Shown here one piece after another: positions 22,716 to 31,437 of a stretch of DNA of 64,000 nucleotides (position 1 is its first letter; every line of letters begins with the position of its first letter). The notes under the pieces are model-generated. The model saw only the letters and a program-made list of their open reading frames with translations. It did no database searches and was not told where the DNA came from. Source of the stretch: Domibacillus indicus (GTDB taxonomy: Bacteria > Bacillota > Bacilli > Bacillales > Domibacillaceae); NCBI RefSeq assembly GCF_023715895.1, contig NZ_JAMBOO010000004.1:310001-374000 (forward strand). The letters are read 5' to 3'. The translations under genes were made by a program, and so were the position numbers.

Positions 22716-24009
22716 CCAACAGCCCGCCTTTTCTGCATTCTTCCTGAAACGCCCGCAGCCGCTTTGTTTCACCAAGGATCCATTCCAGCCAGCGGTCAAA
22801 TTCGTCCGTTTGTTTGAGTTTTTTATAAATCGTGCGCATCCGTTTCATAAACCGGACGGCTTTTTTATAAGAAGACCGGTTTTTTTCAGCAATAAAACCT
22901 CTAATTCCATGATGAAGAAGAGGAAGTGCCAGCTCGGGAGCTTCTTTTACGACACTTTTTAAGCCGGCCCGGTCAAGATCTGTAATATCGGCATCAATGA
23001 GCAGCTGTAAGTCCACCCATTCGGCATAGTCGCCGCGGCCAATCAAAAAGTAGCTGAGCGACACATAGCTAAACGGCAGCAGAGAGGTGTACAGCTCCTT
23101 TACTAAAAGGGGGGCAAGCTCAGACGCCTCATCCTCCTCGACAAGGCGGATCAGCTGCCGGACAAACAAGCGCCGGCTGTATTCATTTTCAATCGTAAGC
23201 AGGCCGTCCCGCGCAAGGGAAGCAGCGCCGCGAAGAACAGCTATAAAACGGCTGGATCTTTTTGACGCCTGCAGCCAGTGCAGAAAATAGGGAAAAATAT
23301 CCGCCGGCGCAGAAGCCGATTGGGCGATAAACTGCTCCATTTCACCAAGCAGATACAGCTGATGCAAAAAAGCGGCATGCTGTACCGTACTGCTGCCGGG
23401 TGCCGGGGCGATTCGCTCAAGCTCTGCTGTCCGCCACTCGGTTCTGGTAAAAAGGGATTCCCATAATAAGCGGTAAATATCAAGCCGTGCTGCCGGAAAT
23501 TGTTCAAAAGGAAAACCGAGCAGGCGCCCTGCATCCTGGCGCAGCTGTTCAATATACGATTCAAAAGCAAACGGCAGGGCACTGCCGGTCATTTTTGCAG
23601 CGTCATAGGCTTCATCGACAAAATAAAACAGCACATCATAAGCAGCCCGTTCTGCCACTTCCGGTGCGAGGGACGCTTCGTCCAGCTGGTCCGCCAGCGC
23701 CGAGAAGGAATAAAACGCCGCAAACAAACGAAAAAGAACAGCCCATTCCCGATCTGAGGGTGTTTTTTTGAGAAGCGCCTGGTAAAGCTCCTTTGCCGCA
23801 TACTCTGTCTGGTACGGCTCGGCCTTTATTGTTTGGGCTGAAAGACGGGTCCGAAAAGCAGACAGCACAAATTCCTTCCATTCGCCGGCAGAGGTTCCGC
23901 TTGAAGGAGCCGGCTTTAAATCGGAAGCCCGCATCACACCCGGAATGGAAAGCAAATCTGCCCGCTTTGGAGAAGATGAATCAGTAAACAGCGATTTCGC
24001 CTTCGTCAA
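22708..24009 (-). CDS. ywqB: YwqB-like partner of the SNF2 ATPase, without a SWIM zinc finger
   Basis: 433 residues from TTG 24009. The C-terminal part (HHGIRGFIAEKNRSSYKKAV, then RTIYKKLK and LRAFQEECRKG) resembles SWIM zinc-finger proteins encoded beside SNF2 genes in Bacillus. However the whole protein has a single cysteine near its end, so the CxC...CxH finger is absent. An ATG at 24048 lies inside a TATAAT box and cannot be used by that promoter; GAAAGGGTG before TTG 24009 supports the shorter form. A lost N-terminal domain is possible. Confidence 0.6.
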   Translation of the reverse strand: MTKAKSLFTDSSSPKRADLLSIPGVMRASDLKPAPSSGTSAGEWKEFVLSAFRTRLSAQTIKAEPYQTEYAAKELYQALLKKTPSDREWAVLFRLFAAFYSFSALADQLDEASLAPEVAERAAYDVLFYFVDEAYDAAKMTGSALPFAFESYIEQLRQDAGRLLGFPFEQFPAARLDIYRLLWESLFTRTEWRTAELERIAPAPGSSTVQHAAFLHQLYLLGEMEQFIAQSASAPADIFPYFLHWLQASKRSSRFIAVLRGAASLARDGLLTIENEYSRRLFVRQLIRLVEEDEASELAPLLVKELYTSLLPFSYVSLSYFLIGRGDYAEWVDLQLLIDADITDLDRAGLKSVVKEAPELALPLLHHGIRGFIAEKNRSSYKKAVRFMKRMRTIYKKLKQTDEFDRWLEWILGETKRLRAFQEECRKGGLLDD

Positions 24010-24046
24010 AATAGATGGCACCCTTTCGATTCTGTAAGATTCCTTC

Positions 24047-24052
24047 ATTATA
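24047..24052 (-). promoter_or_regulatory. -10 box of the ywqBA operon
   Basis: TATAAT read on the minus strand, in CGTGCTATAATG. The -35 is unclear (TTGCCT at 19 bases). It overlaps the upstream ATG of the reading frame. Confidence 0.5.
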
Positions 24053-24257
24053 GCACGAAACCGTCCTGGTTAGGCAAGGATAAGGAACATAAGTTCTAGT
24101 GTTTCTTCAATGTAACAAACATTACAAAAAAATTACATTTTTAGGGTAAAACTAATAAAATAGCGATTTGTCACGAAATATTTAAAAAAGAAATGTTTTT
24201 AGATTATATTTTCTATGCTAGACTTAGGTGGTAAATTTTAAGAAAGGAGGCAGAAAG

Positions 24258-25649
24258 GTGAAGAAACGGTTTTTCTTTGTCGTATTAGCGTTTATTTTGA
24301 CGGTTCCTCTGTTTAATTTTGGGCAAAATGCCAGCGCAGCAGGCTTCGTTGATGTTCCATACCGGGCGTCAAAAGAAGTCAATTATCTGGCGGAAGGGGG
24401 AATTGCCAACGGGTCGTCCGCAACAACTTTTGATTCAGAAAAAACGGTCACACGAGCCGAAGCGGCTGCTTTTATCGGGCGGGCACTTCAGCTTAATGGC
24501 ACACAACGTGAAACAAAATTTGTTGATGTCGGTTCAGGCAATTTCGCGTCAGGTTACATTCAGTCAGCTGTAGAAAAAGGCATCCTGTCCGGTTATGACG
24601 GGGGACGGTTTTTACCATATAAACAAGTAACACGCGGTGAAATGGCGGTTATGCTTTCGAAAGCATTCGGTTATTCATTTGGCGGTACTTTATCCGGTGC
24701 GGCAAAAGCCTTGATGTCCCGTGGTATTGCAGATGGAATGGCAGACGGTTCGTTTGGTGCATCTTATCAAATTAAACGGGTGGACTTTGCAGTATTTCTT
24801 GCACGGGCCATTGCTCCAACTTTCCGTACTGTTCAAACAGACGAATTTAAAAGAACGATGTGGACAAACACGGGCGATCTTAATGTTCGTTCAGGCCCAT
24901 CAACAGCATACGCATCAGTCGGAAAACTGGCGAAAGATGCACGTGTATCAGCAGCTCATTCAGTCGGAAACTGGACATACATCCGCTCCGGCACCATTGT
25001 TGGTTTTGTAAACTCTTATTATCTGCGCAGCACAGAAACAACAAGTGCTACGACAGCCGACCCGCGTCTGGCTGAACAAACGATTATTTTAGATCCAGGC
25101 CACGGCGGCAGTGATCCCGGTGCGATTGGCTTTGGTCTTCAAGAAAAAGATGTAGTGCTTACAACAGGCTTGAAAGTAAACAACCTGCTTAAAGGCACAC
25201 CATTTAATGTGAAAATGACGCGTTCGACAGATACATTTATTACGCTGGCGAACCGTGCCGCATTTGCAAGCAAAAATAACGGCGACATTTTCCTTAGCAT
25301 TCATGCCAATGCTGCTTCTGCAAGCGCATCTGGTACAGAAACATTTTACTCGGCTGCATCAAACAGCGAGAACGCAGCGGACAGCAAGCTGCTTGCAACA
25401 AAGGTACAAAGCCGTATGATCGCTGCGTGGAATTTAAACAACCGCGGCGTGAAAACAGCTGACTATTATGTATTAAAAAACAACACAGTGCCGGCTGCAT
25501 TGCTTGAGCTTGGTTTTATTACAAACAAAACCGACAATGACAAACTCAAGTCAGATTACTGGCTGAACGTGATGTCTAAAGCGATTTATAACGGTATTTT
25601 GGACTATTACAAAGCAAAAGGTTACAATGTAACGTCGCTTTATAAGTAA
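24258..25649 (+). CDS. SLH-anchored N-acetylmuramoyl-L-alanine amidase
   Basis: 463 residues from GTG 24258, chosen because AAGGAGG lies about 8 bases upstream. Order: signal peptide (1-28), three SLH domains (about 29-80, 85-138, 140-187; motifs TRAEAA, TRGEMA, KRVDFA), a bacterial SH3 domain (about 205-257, GDLNVRSGPSTAYASVG) and an amidase_3 domain (about 275-455). Zinc ligands His282 (DPGHGGSDPGA) and Glu296, the SIHANA motif and the catalytic Glu in LLELGFI are present. It should cleave the amide bond between MurNAc and L-Ala while bound to pyruvylated wall polymer. Confidence 0.92.
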   Translation: MKKRFFFVVLAFILTVPLFNFGQNASAAGFVDVPYRASKEVNYLAEGGIANGSSATTFDSEKTVTRAEAAAFIGRALQLNGTQRETKFVDVGSGNFASGYIQSAVEKGILSGYDGGRFLPYKQVTRGEMAVMLSKAFGYSFGGTLSGAAKALMSRGIADGMADGSFGASYQIKRVDFAVFLARAIAPTFRTVQTDEFKRTMWTNTGDLNVRSGPSTAYASVGKLAKDARVSAAHSVGNWTYIRSGTIVGFVNSYYLRSTETTSATTADPRLAEQTIILDPGHGGSDPGAIGFGLQEKDVVLTTGLKVNNLLKGTPFNVKMTRSTDTFITLANRAAFASKNNGDIFLSIHANAASASASGTETFYSAASNSENAADSKLLATKVQSRMIAAWNLNNRGVKTADYYVLKNNTVPAALLELGFITNKTDNDKLKSDYWLNVMSKAIYNGILDYYKAKGYNVTSLYK

Positions 25650-25699
25650 TAAAATAGGCCAATATATAAATAGAATATTCGATACACGCCGTGTACAAT

Positions 25700-25738
25700 A
25701 AAGAGGGGATCCCAAACAGGGCCTCTCTTTTTATTTTA
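25700..25738 (+). terminator. Terminator between the amidase and protease genes
   Basis: AAGAGG-GG...CCC and GGG-CCTCTCTT form the stem, followed by TTTTATTTT. The protease ribosome binding site starts 12 bases later, so the hairpin could also act on readthrough into the protease gene. Confidence 0.7.
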
Positions 25739-25762
25739 GTTTTGAAGAAAGAGGTGACCAAT

Positions 25763-27685
25763 ATGAAGGCTATAAAACTACCCGCTCTGGTTTTTGCAGC
25801 ATTCTTTTTATTTTTTCACACACCATCCTCGCCTAAAGCGGCGGTCCAGGACGGCAGGCAGGCCGTTATTATGTTTAAAAGCCAGGTAGACAAAGAGCTT
25901 TTGGAACAATTCTCCGAATCGGTTGACTACATATTTCAAGAAATCCCAGCGGCGTCCATTACCATAAGCGAGGCGCAGAGAAAAGCACTCCAAATGTCAC
26001 CGGAGGTTGAATCGGTTTCTTATGATATGCCGGTTCAGTCGTCTGCACAAACGATTTCGTACGGTTATGAAAAAGTGGGCGTGAAAAATATGGTGCCTTC
26101 TACATTAAAAGGAGCCGGCGTGAAAATTGGCGTACTGGATTCAGGCATTGACACACGGCATCCGGATTTGCAGAAAAGAGTGGTCGGCGGTACATGTACG
26201 ATGACGATCGTTGATCCCGCTGGATGTCCGGATTCTTACAATGACAATGCCGGGCACGGCACACATGTAGCAGGTATTATTGCAGCTAATAACAACACAT
26301 TCGGCACAATCGGGGTGGCCCCGGCGGCGAGCTTATATGCCATTAAAGTGCTCGATGAATACGGCGAAGGATCAACAAGCACATTGATTGCCGGAGTAGA
26401 ATGGGCGATTAAGCAGAAGCTGAATATTTTAAATATCAGTATTACGTCGCCTATTTATGAACCGGCGATGGAAGAAGTGATGCAAAAAGCATATGATGCC
26501 GGCATCTTAATTGTAGGGGCAGCCGGAAATACCGGGCCGCCTGTTTCAGGAAATGATTCATCGGTTGAATATCCAGCGAAGTTTGACAGTGTCATTGCGG
26601 TATCATCGATTGATGAGTATGACAAAATAGACAGCCAGTCTTCACTTGGTAAAGAAATTGAACTAACCGCACCGGGCGTAAAGATTTACAGCACGTATCC
26701 GGATTCCGATTACACAATGTCAAGCGGTACCTCTATGGCGGCTCCGTACGTATCCGGCATAGCCGCTTTATACAAAGAAAAGTATCCTGAAATGACAAAC
26801 AAACAGCTTCGCGCCCTGCTGCAGAAAAACGCGAAGGACTTAGGAGCAGCCGGCCGTGACCGTTATTTCGGCTTCGGTCTTGTACAGGCGGATAAAAATC
26901 CAATCAATCACGGTATTGAACTTCCTTATACAACGGACAGTAAAGGGAAGCTGACTGTTGATACGAGCGACCTTGTCGCCCGTTTCGGTACGTACAACGT
27001 ATACCGCGGTGATCAGCTAGTCGGCAAAAACAAAACGGCAGCAGAGTGGACAGACTACGCTTCAGCAGGCACAGTCAGCTACTATTTCCATCCGGTTGTA
27101 AACGGAGTGGAAGATGAAACATCGTTTACAACATTAAAAGCAACGATTGCGTCTCCACAAATTAAAGATTTGCTTTCTTCTAAATGGTATGACCGTTACG
27201 TAACGTACTTGAACCACGAGGGCATTATGACAGGCTTTACGGACGGCACTATTAAGCCGGAATCCAATATTACACGCGGGGAAGCAGCGATTTTAATCGG
27301 GAAATCACTCGGTTTAAACGGCACCCAGCGTGCAACATCGTTTAAAGATGTAACGGCAAATATCAGCTCGTCCGGCTACATTCAAAGCTTAGCAGACGCG
27401 GGTATTACAACGGGCTTTGGAGATGGATCTTTCCGTCCAGGCCAGCTGGTCACACGGGCTGAAATGGCCATCTTGATTTCAAAAGCTTATCAGATCAACC
27501 CGGCTTCAACGGGTACGTTAAAAGATATTACGGCAAGCATTACCGGCTATCAATATATTAACGGGGTAGCGGCAGCAGGCATTGCCGGCGGTTATGAAGA
27601 CGGTACATTCCGTCCGCATACCCATATGAACCGTGCGCAGTTTGCGACATTTTTAGCACGTGCCATCAACAGCGAATTGCGATAA
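25763..27685 (+). CDS. SLH-anchored subtilisin-like serine protease
   Basis: 640 residues from ATG 25763 (GAGGTGA upstream). Signal peptide (about 1-28), an I9-like propeptide (about 30-95), an S8 protease domain (about 100-380) with catalytic Asp in VLDSGID, His in GHGTHVAG and Ser in SGTSMAAP, a beta-rich linker, and three C-terminal SLH domains (about 470-640; TRGEAA, TRAEMA, NRAQFA). It is expected to be a surface protease, active after propeptide removal. The first two SLH repeats resemble those of the amidase and of the truncated gene at 48743. Confidence 0.92.
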   Translation: MKAIKLPALVFAAFFLFFHTPSSPKAAVQDGRQAVIMFKSQVDKELLEQFSESVDYIFQEIPAASITISEAQRKALQMSPEVESVSYDMPVQSSAQTISYGYEKVGVKNMVPSTLKGAGVKIGVLDSGIDTRHPDLQKRVVGGTCTMTIVDPAGCPDSYNDNAGHGTHVAGIIAANNNTFGTIGVAPAASLYAIKVLDEYGEGSTSTLIAGVEWAIKQKLNILNISITSPIYEPAMEEVMQKAYDAGILIVGAAGNTGPPVSGNDSSVEYPAKFDSVIAVSSIDEYDKIDSQSSLGKEIELTAPGVKIYSTYPDSDYTMSSGTSMAAPYVSGIAALYKEKYPEMTNKQLRALLQKNAKDLGAAGRDRYFGFGLVQADKNPINHGIELPYTTDSKGKLTVDTSDLVARFGTYNVYRGDQLVGKNKTAAEWTDYASAGTVSYYFHPVVNGVEDETSFTTLKATIASPQIKDLLSSKWYDRYVTYLNHEGIMTGFTDGTIKPESNITRGEAAILIGKSLGLNGTQRATSFKDVTANISSSGYIQSLADAGITTGFGDGSFRPGQLVTRAEMAILISKAYQINPASTGTLKDITASITGYQYINGVAAAGIAGGYEDGTFRPHTHMNRAQFATFLARAINSELR

Positions 27686-27688
27686 ACG

Positions 27689-27728
27689 AAACAGCATCCG
27701 ACATTAAATGACGGATGCTGTTTTTTAT
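27689..27728 (+). terminator. Terminator of the SLH protease gene
   Basis: ACAGCATCCG and CGGATGCTGT pair across an 11-base loop, followed by six T. Confidence 0.9.
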
Positions 27729-27991
27729 TTTGCTGAATTTTCAGTTTTATTTCAGAAACATGTCAATGTTACACGATCATAAAAAGAACAAAATAAATAC
27801 AGGATAAATAACGTCCATTCTCCTATTTTATGGTCAAAAAGCAACAAAAACCCCGTACTAGCAATGTCATGAAATGATATTTGAATGTAATAGAAACGTA
27901 ACCTATTTTTGGGTTTAAATTTGCTACAATAGTTTCAGTGAGAAAAAACACGAGAGAGAAATGATAGAAAGAGAAAAACTGGAGGTTTGAA

Positions 27992-29005
27992 GTGAACAGG
28001 TGTAAAAAAGCAATAACGGCTTTACTTGCCGCGGTCATGCTTTTGACTCTTTCCCCGCTGACATCGTTTAAAACGGAAGCGGCGTCTGTTGGAGAATCGA
28101 TCGTGGCTTATGGTAAAAAGTTTATGGGTGTCCCTTACGTCTTTGGAGGAACAACACCAAGTGGATTTGATTGTTCCGGCTTTACTCAATATATTTATCG
28201 CAACGCAGCAAATATTTCACTGCCAAGAACGGCAGAACAGCAATACAACGTTGGCACAGCAGTTTCAAAAAGCGATTTACAAGTAGGCGATCTTGTATTC
28301 TTCCAAAATACTTATAAAGCAGGGATTTCACACGTAGGTGTGTATGCCGGCGGCAATATGGTATTGAATGCAACATCAAGCCAAGGAATTGCGCTTGTTT
28401 CTCTTAGCAACACATATTGGGGACCAAGATACGCTGGCGCGAAACGCGTCATAAAAGAACCAGTTGTTCCATCTTGGTTTACAGATGTACCAACAACAGA
28501 TACAACATACACAGCGATCAAAACGCTGACAGATAAAGAAGTCATCAACGGCTTTGAAGATTACACATTCCGCCCGGACGCAAAAGTAACACGCGGACAG
28601 GCAGCGGCGATTATGAACCGCGTACTTGGCTTGAAGCCAGTTGTAATGAGCCACTTTACAGATGTACCGAAAACCTATCGTTTCGCTTATGATATTGCCG
28701 CGATTCGTGAAGCAGGCATCATCACTGGATTCGACGATAAAACGTTCCGTCCAGAAGCGGAAATGACAAGAAACGAAATGGCCGCTATTATCCAGCGCGC
28801 ATTCGACTTGCAAATGTCACAAACAGCAGCTGCAAGTGTTAGATATTCGGATATTCGTGCAGATCACTGGGCGTACGAAGGCATTGTAACAATGGCTTCA
28901 ATCGATAAAACGGGCCTTTTCGAAGGCGATAAGTTCTACGGAACACATCTTGCAACACGCGAAGCGTTTACGGTTGCAATTTATAATGCAACAAACGCTC
29001 AATAA
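27992..29005 (+). CDS. SLH-anchored NlpC/P60 cell-wall peptidase
   Basis: 337 residues, GTG start with GGAGGT upstream. Signal peptide (1-30), NlpC/P60 domain (about 32-150) with the catalytic Cys in GFDCSGFTQYIY and His in ISHVGVYAG, then three SLH domains (about 160-335; TRGQAA, TRNEMA, and a divergent third TREAFT). NlpC/P60 enzymes cut gamma-D-Glu to diamino acid bonds in peptidoglycan stems. A TACAAT box at 27925-27930 may be its promoter. Confidence 0.92.
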   Translation: MNRCKKAITALLAAVMLLTLSPLTSFKTEAASVGESIVAYGKKFMGVPYVFGGTTPSGFDCSGFTQYIYRNAANISLPRTAEQQYNVGTAVSKSDLQVGDLVFFQNTYKAGISHVGVYAGGNMVLNATSSQGIALVSLSNTYWGPRYAGAKRVIKEPVVPSWFTDVPTTDTTYTAIKTLTDKEVINGFEDYTFRPDAKVTRGQAAAIMNRVLGLKPVVMSHFTDVPKTYRFAYDIAAIREAGIITGFDDKTFRPEAEMTRNEMAAIIQRAFDLQMSQTAAASVRYSDIRADHWAYEGIVTMASIDKTGLFEGDKFYGTHLATREAFTVAIYNATNAQ

Positions 29006-29017
29006 GAAAGCAAATCA

Positions 29018-29049
29018 ACAGCCCCGGACCCTTACGCCGGGGCTGTTTT
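29018..29049 (+). terminator. Terminator of the NlpC/P60 gene
   Basis: CAGCCCCGG and CCGGGGCTG form a 9-base stem followed by TTTTC. Confidence 0.85.
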
Positions 29050-29112
29050 CTATATATATAGAAAGATAGGCAATAAAAGGCCACCAACTATTGAAGGGAG
29101 TTTCAATCTAGG

Positions 29113-31065
29113 ATGAAAAAAGCAGTTTCAATTGTGATGGCACTTGTATTACTATTCCCACTTCTGCCATTCCTAAACAGTAAAGTGCGGGCTGCAGATG
29201 ATGTAACCGGCATTACCCTTGAAAAAGAAATCCGCGCGGTCATTGCTGCTGGCGTAATGAGCGGATATGAAGATGGTACATACAAGCCTGCAAACAGCGT
29301 AACACGTGAAGAGTTTGCCACATTTTTAGCCCGTGCCCTCGAATTGCCGGCTGGACCGGCTATGTTTAATGACGTTTCGCCATCTGCAAAGCTGGCTCCT
29401 TACATTTATGCTGCAGCAGCGGCTGGCATTGTTAATGGCGGGTCGAACGGCAACTTCTCTCCGAAGATGACGATTACCCGTAAAGACATGGCGCTGATGA
29501 TCAGCAATGCCCTCGATTATTTGAAAAAAGAAGCGGTCTATGTGCAGCCTGATTTTACCGACATCGATAACTTAAGCTCCGCACACCGGATTGCGATCGG
29601 TAAAAGCGTCAACCTCGGCATTATTTCCGGTTATGGAGACGGCCGCTTTGGCCCGGAAGATAACGCACGCCGTGACGAGGCTGCTGCGTTTATTTACCGC
29701 CTGCTCGACGGGGATCTGCCAGAGCCGCCTGCAAAAGATTATCAAACAGCGAATATTGACAGCAGCGGAACGATCACACGCGCTCCGATGCCATACGAAT
29801 CGTTTGATCTCGCTAAACAGGCGATGACCAAAAGCGGTTCTGAGCTTGTTCTAAAGGACGGGAAAATTATTTACATGAAGAACTATGCGGGTCTTGTTTT
29901 CGCCAAGCCTGCAAGCAATGCGACAACGGTTTCCCTGTATACAGACCCGGCACTCACAAACAATAAAACGTATGTGACCGCATCGGCGATCGGAAGCAGC
30001 GGGATTTCCACTGAGCTGCAATATATTACGTCAACCGATTCCTATGTAAAAGTGTATCTTGGTGGAGAATATTATTATATGAAGCAGGCAGATGCCCGCC
30101 TTGTGCCATATGAAGGAGCGAAGGGAAGAGGATATTACGCTGTTTCCGGTGGTATGTTAGTTCACAACATTTATAATATTGATACAAATAAAACCGCTTC
30201 TTACACGGCTGGGCCGGCGCCTTCTTTTATGCAGGCAGGTTCAAAGTATTACAGCTGGGATGGCATTTCGTTTTATAATGCCAGCGGCAAGTCAGTCGGA
30301 CGCGCTTATCAATACTTCCAGTTCTTATCCGGCCGCTCTACAACGAGCTACACGGCTGCACAGCTGGACAGTTATATTAAACAAGCGCTCGCGGAACGTC
30401 AGGCTACCGGCCTTGCAAAATACGAGAATGCCACAACGAAAAGCAAGCTGATTGGCCTTGGCACGATCGCGAAAAAGATAGAAAGCCAGTATCACGTAAA
30501 TGCGCTTTTAATTGTCAGCATGGCGATTCATGAAAGTGACTACGGAATGAGCGACAAAGCACAGCTTTTAAACAATCTTTTCGGTATTGCCGTATATGAC
30601 TCTGATCCGAGCGGCGGAAAAGCGTTCCAGACGGTAGAAGAAGGCGTTGTCCATCTTGTTGACGCCTACTTTAAAGGTACAGCCGGTGACTGGCGCGGCG
30701 GCTACTTTACGCCAAATGACTGGCGTGCATACGGCGCAGCACCAGGCAACAAATCAAATGGTGTAAACGTCAAGTACGCGTCCGATCCATACTGGGGTGC
30801 GAAGCTGGCAGGACATATGTACAACGTTGACAAAGAAATGGGCGGCAAAGACTTCGGCCGTTACACTCTCGCTTTTACAAACAAAGCGGGCGTTCACGTA
30901 CGCGTCAGCGCGGGCGGAAGTGCCGTGTACACTTATAACTTAACGAGAATGCCTGTTACGATTACGCAGGCAGGCGACTGGATGCAGGTGATCTCTGACG
31001 TTCCAACTCGCACATCTGGATACCTTCAGCGAAGCGAAGTAAATATACTGCCGATTGCAAAATAA
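29113..31065 (+). CDS. SLH-anchored N-acetylglucosaminidase
   Basis: 650 residues. Signal peptide (1-27), three N-terminal SLH domains (about 30-200; TREEFA, TRKDMA, RRDEAA), a linker with SH3-like strands, a glucosaminidase domain (about 440-580) with the catalytic Glu in IVSMAIHESDYGMS and the LFGIAVYD motif, and a final SH3-type domain. It should hydrolyse the glycan strand. The closest Shine-Dalgarno candidate, GAAGGGAG, is 12 bases away. Confidence 0.88.
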   Translation: MKKAVSIVMALVLLFPLLPFLNSKVRAADDVTGITLEKEIRAVIAAGVMSGYEDGTYKPANSVTREEFATFLARALELPAGPAMFNDVSPSAKLAPYIYAAAAAGIVNGGSNGNFSPKMTITRKDMALMISNALDYLKKEAVYVQPDFTDIDNLSSAHRIAIGKSVNLGIISGYGDGRFGPEDNARRDEAAAFIYRLLDGDLPEPPAKDYQTANIDSSGTITRAPMPYESFDLAKQAMTKSGSELVLKDGKIIYMKNYAGLVFAKPASNATTVSLYTDPALTNNKTYVTASAIGSSGISTELQYITSTDSYVKVYLGGEYYYMKQADARLVPYEGAKGRGYYAVSGGMLVHNIYNIDTNKTASYTAGPAPSFMQAGSKYYSWDGISFYNASGKSVGRAYQYFQFLSGRSTTSYTAAQLDSYIKQALAERQATGLAKYENATTKSKLIGLGTIAKKIESQYHVNALLIVSMAIHESDYGMSDKAQLLNNLFGIAVYDSDPSGGKAFQTVEEGVVHLVDAYFKGTAGDWRGGYFTPNDWRAYGAAPGNKSNGVNVKYASDPYWGAKLAGHMYNVDKEMGGKDFGRYTLAFTNKAGVHVRVSAGGSAVYTYNLTRMPVTITQAGDWMQVISDVPTRTSGYLQRSEVNILPIAK

Positions 31066-31067
31066 AA

Positions 31068-31105
31068 AGAAGCCCGCTCAGGCCATTGTCTGAAGCGGGC
31101 TTTCC
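31068..31105 (+). terminator. Terminator of the glucosaminidase gene
   Basis: AGCCCGCT-CAG and CTG-AAGCGGGCT pair with a bulge, followed by TTCCTT. Confidence 0.75.
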
Positions 31106-31116
31106 TTATCAATCCG

Positions 31117-31239
31117 TTATTGAGAAGGGGGCATCCAGTAAGATTCAATTCCAGTAAAGGAATCCGTCAAGTGATGGGCCACCTCTTTGTCTGCGTCTCC
31201 ATGGGCTAAAAATCCGTATAAGAAAGTGATCATTTTCAT
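31117..31239 (-). CDS. Small protein of 40 residues, unknown
   Basis: A short minus-strand frame from ATG 31239 to TAA 31117. It is preceded by AAAGGAG with 8-base spacing, which is ideal. The product begins MKMITFLYGFLAHGDADKEV and ends in IESYWMPPSQ. It has a short hydrophobic start and an acidic-basic middle, with no known motif. It lies alone between the SLH enzymes and the polymer genes. The good ribosome binding site is the main support. Confidence 0.5.
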   Translation of the reverse strand: MKMITFLYGFLAHGDADKEVAHHLTDSFTGIESYWMPPSQ

Positions 31240-31437
31240 CTAGAAAACTCCTTTCGAAATAAGATGTATGAAGAATGTATCTTAAATATAAAGTATGAAT
31301 AAAGAACAATCTCACTTTTTGTTAGTTTATCTTACACAGTTTCTTTCTGGGACGTTTTGGCAGATTGTCGCGCAAAAGAAGGAAATGGGGTAAAATAAAC
31401 GAGGAAATTTAATAGAAAACTGGGGTGTACGACGACT

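Noticed and set aside
24010-24048. ATG at 24048 as the start of the SNF2 partner
   Set aside because: It overlaps the -10 TATAAT, so a transcript from that promoter would not contain it.
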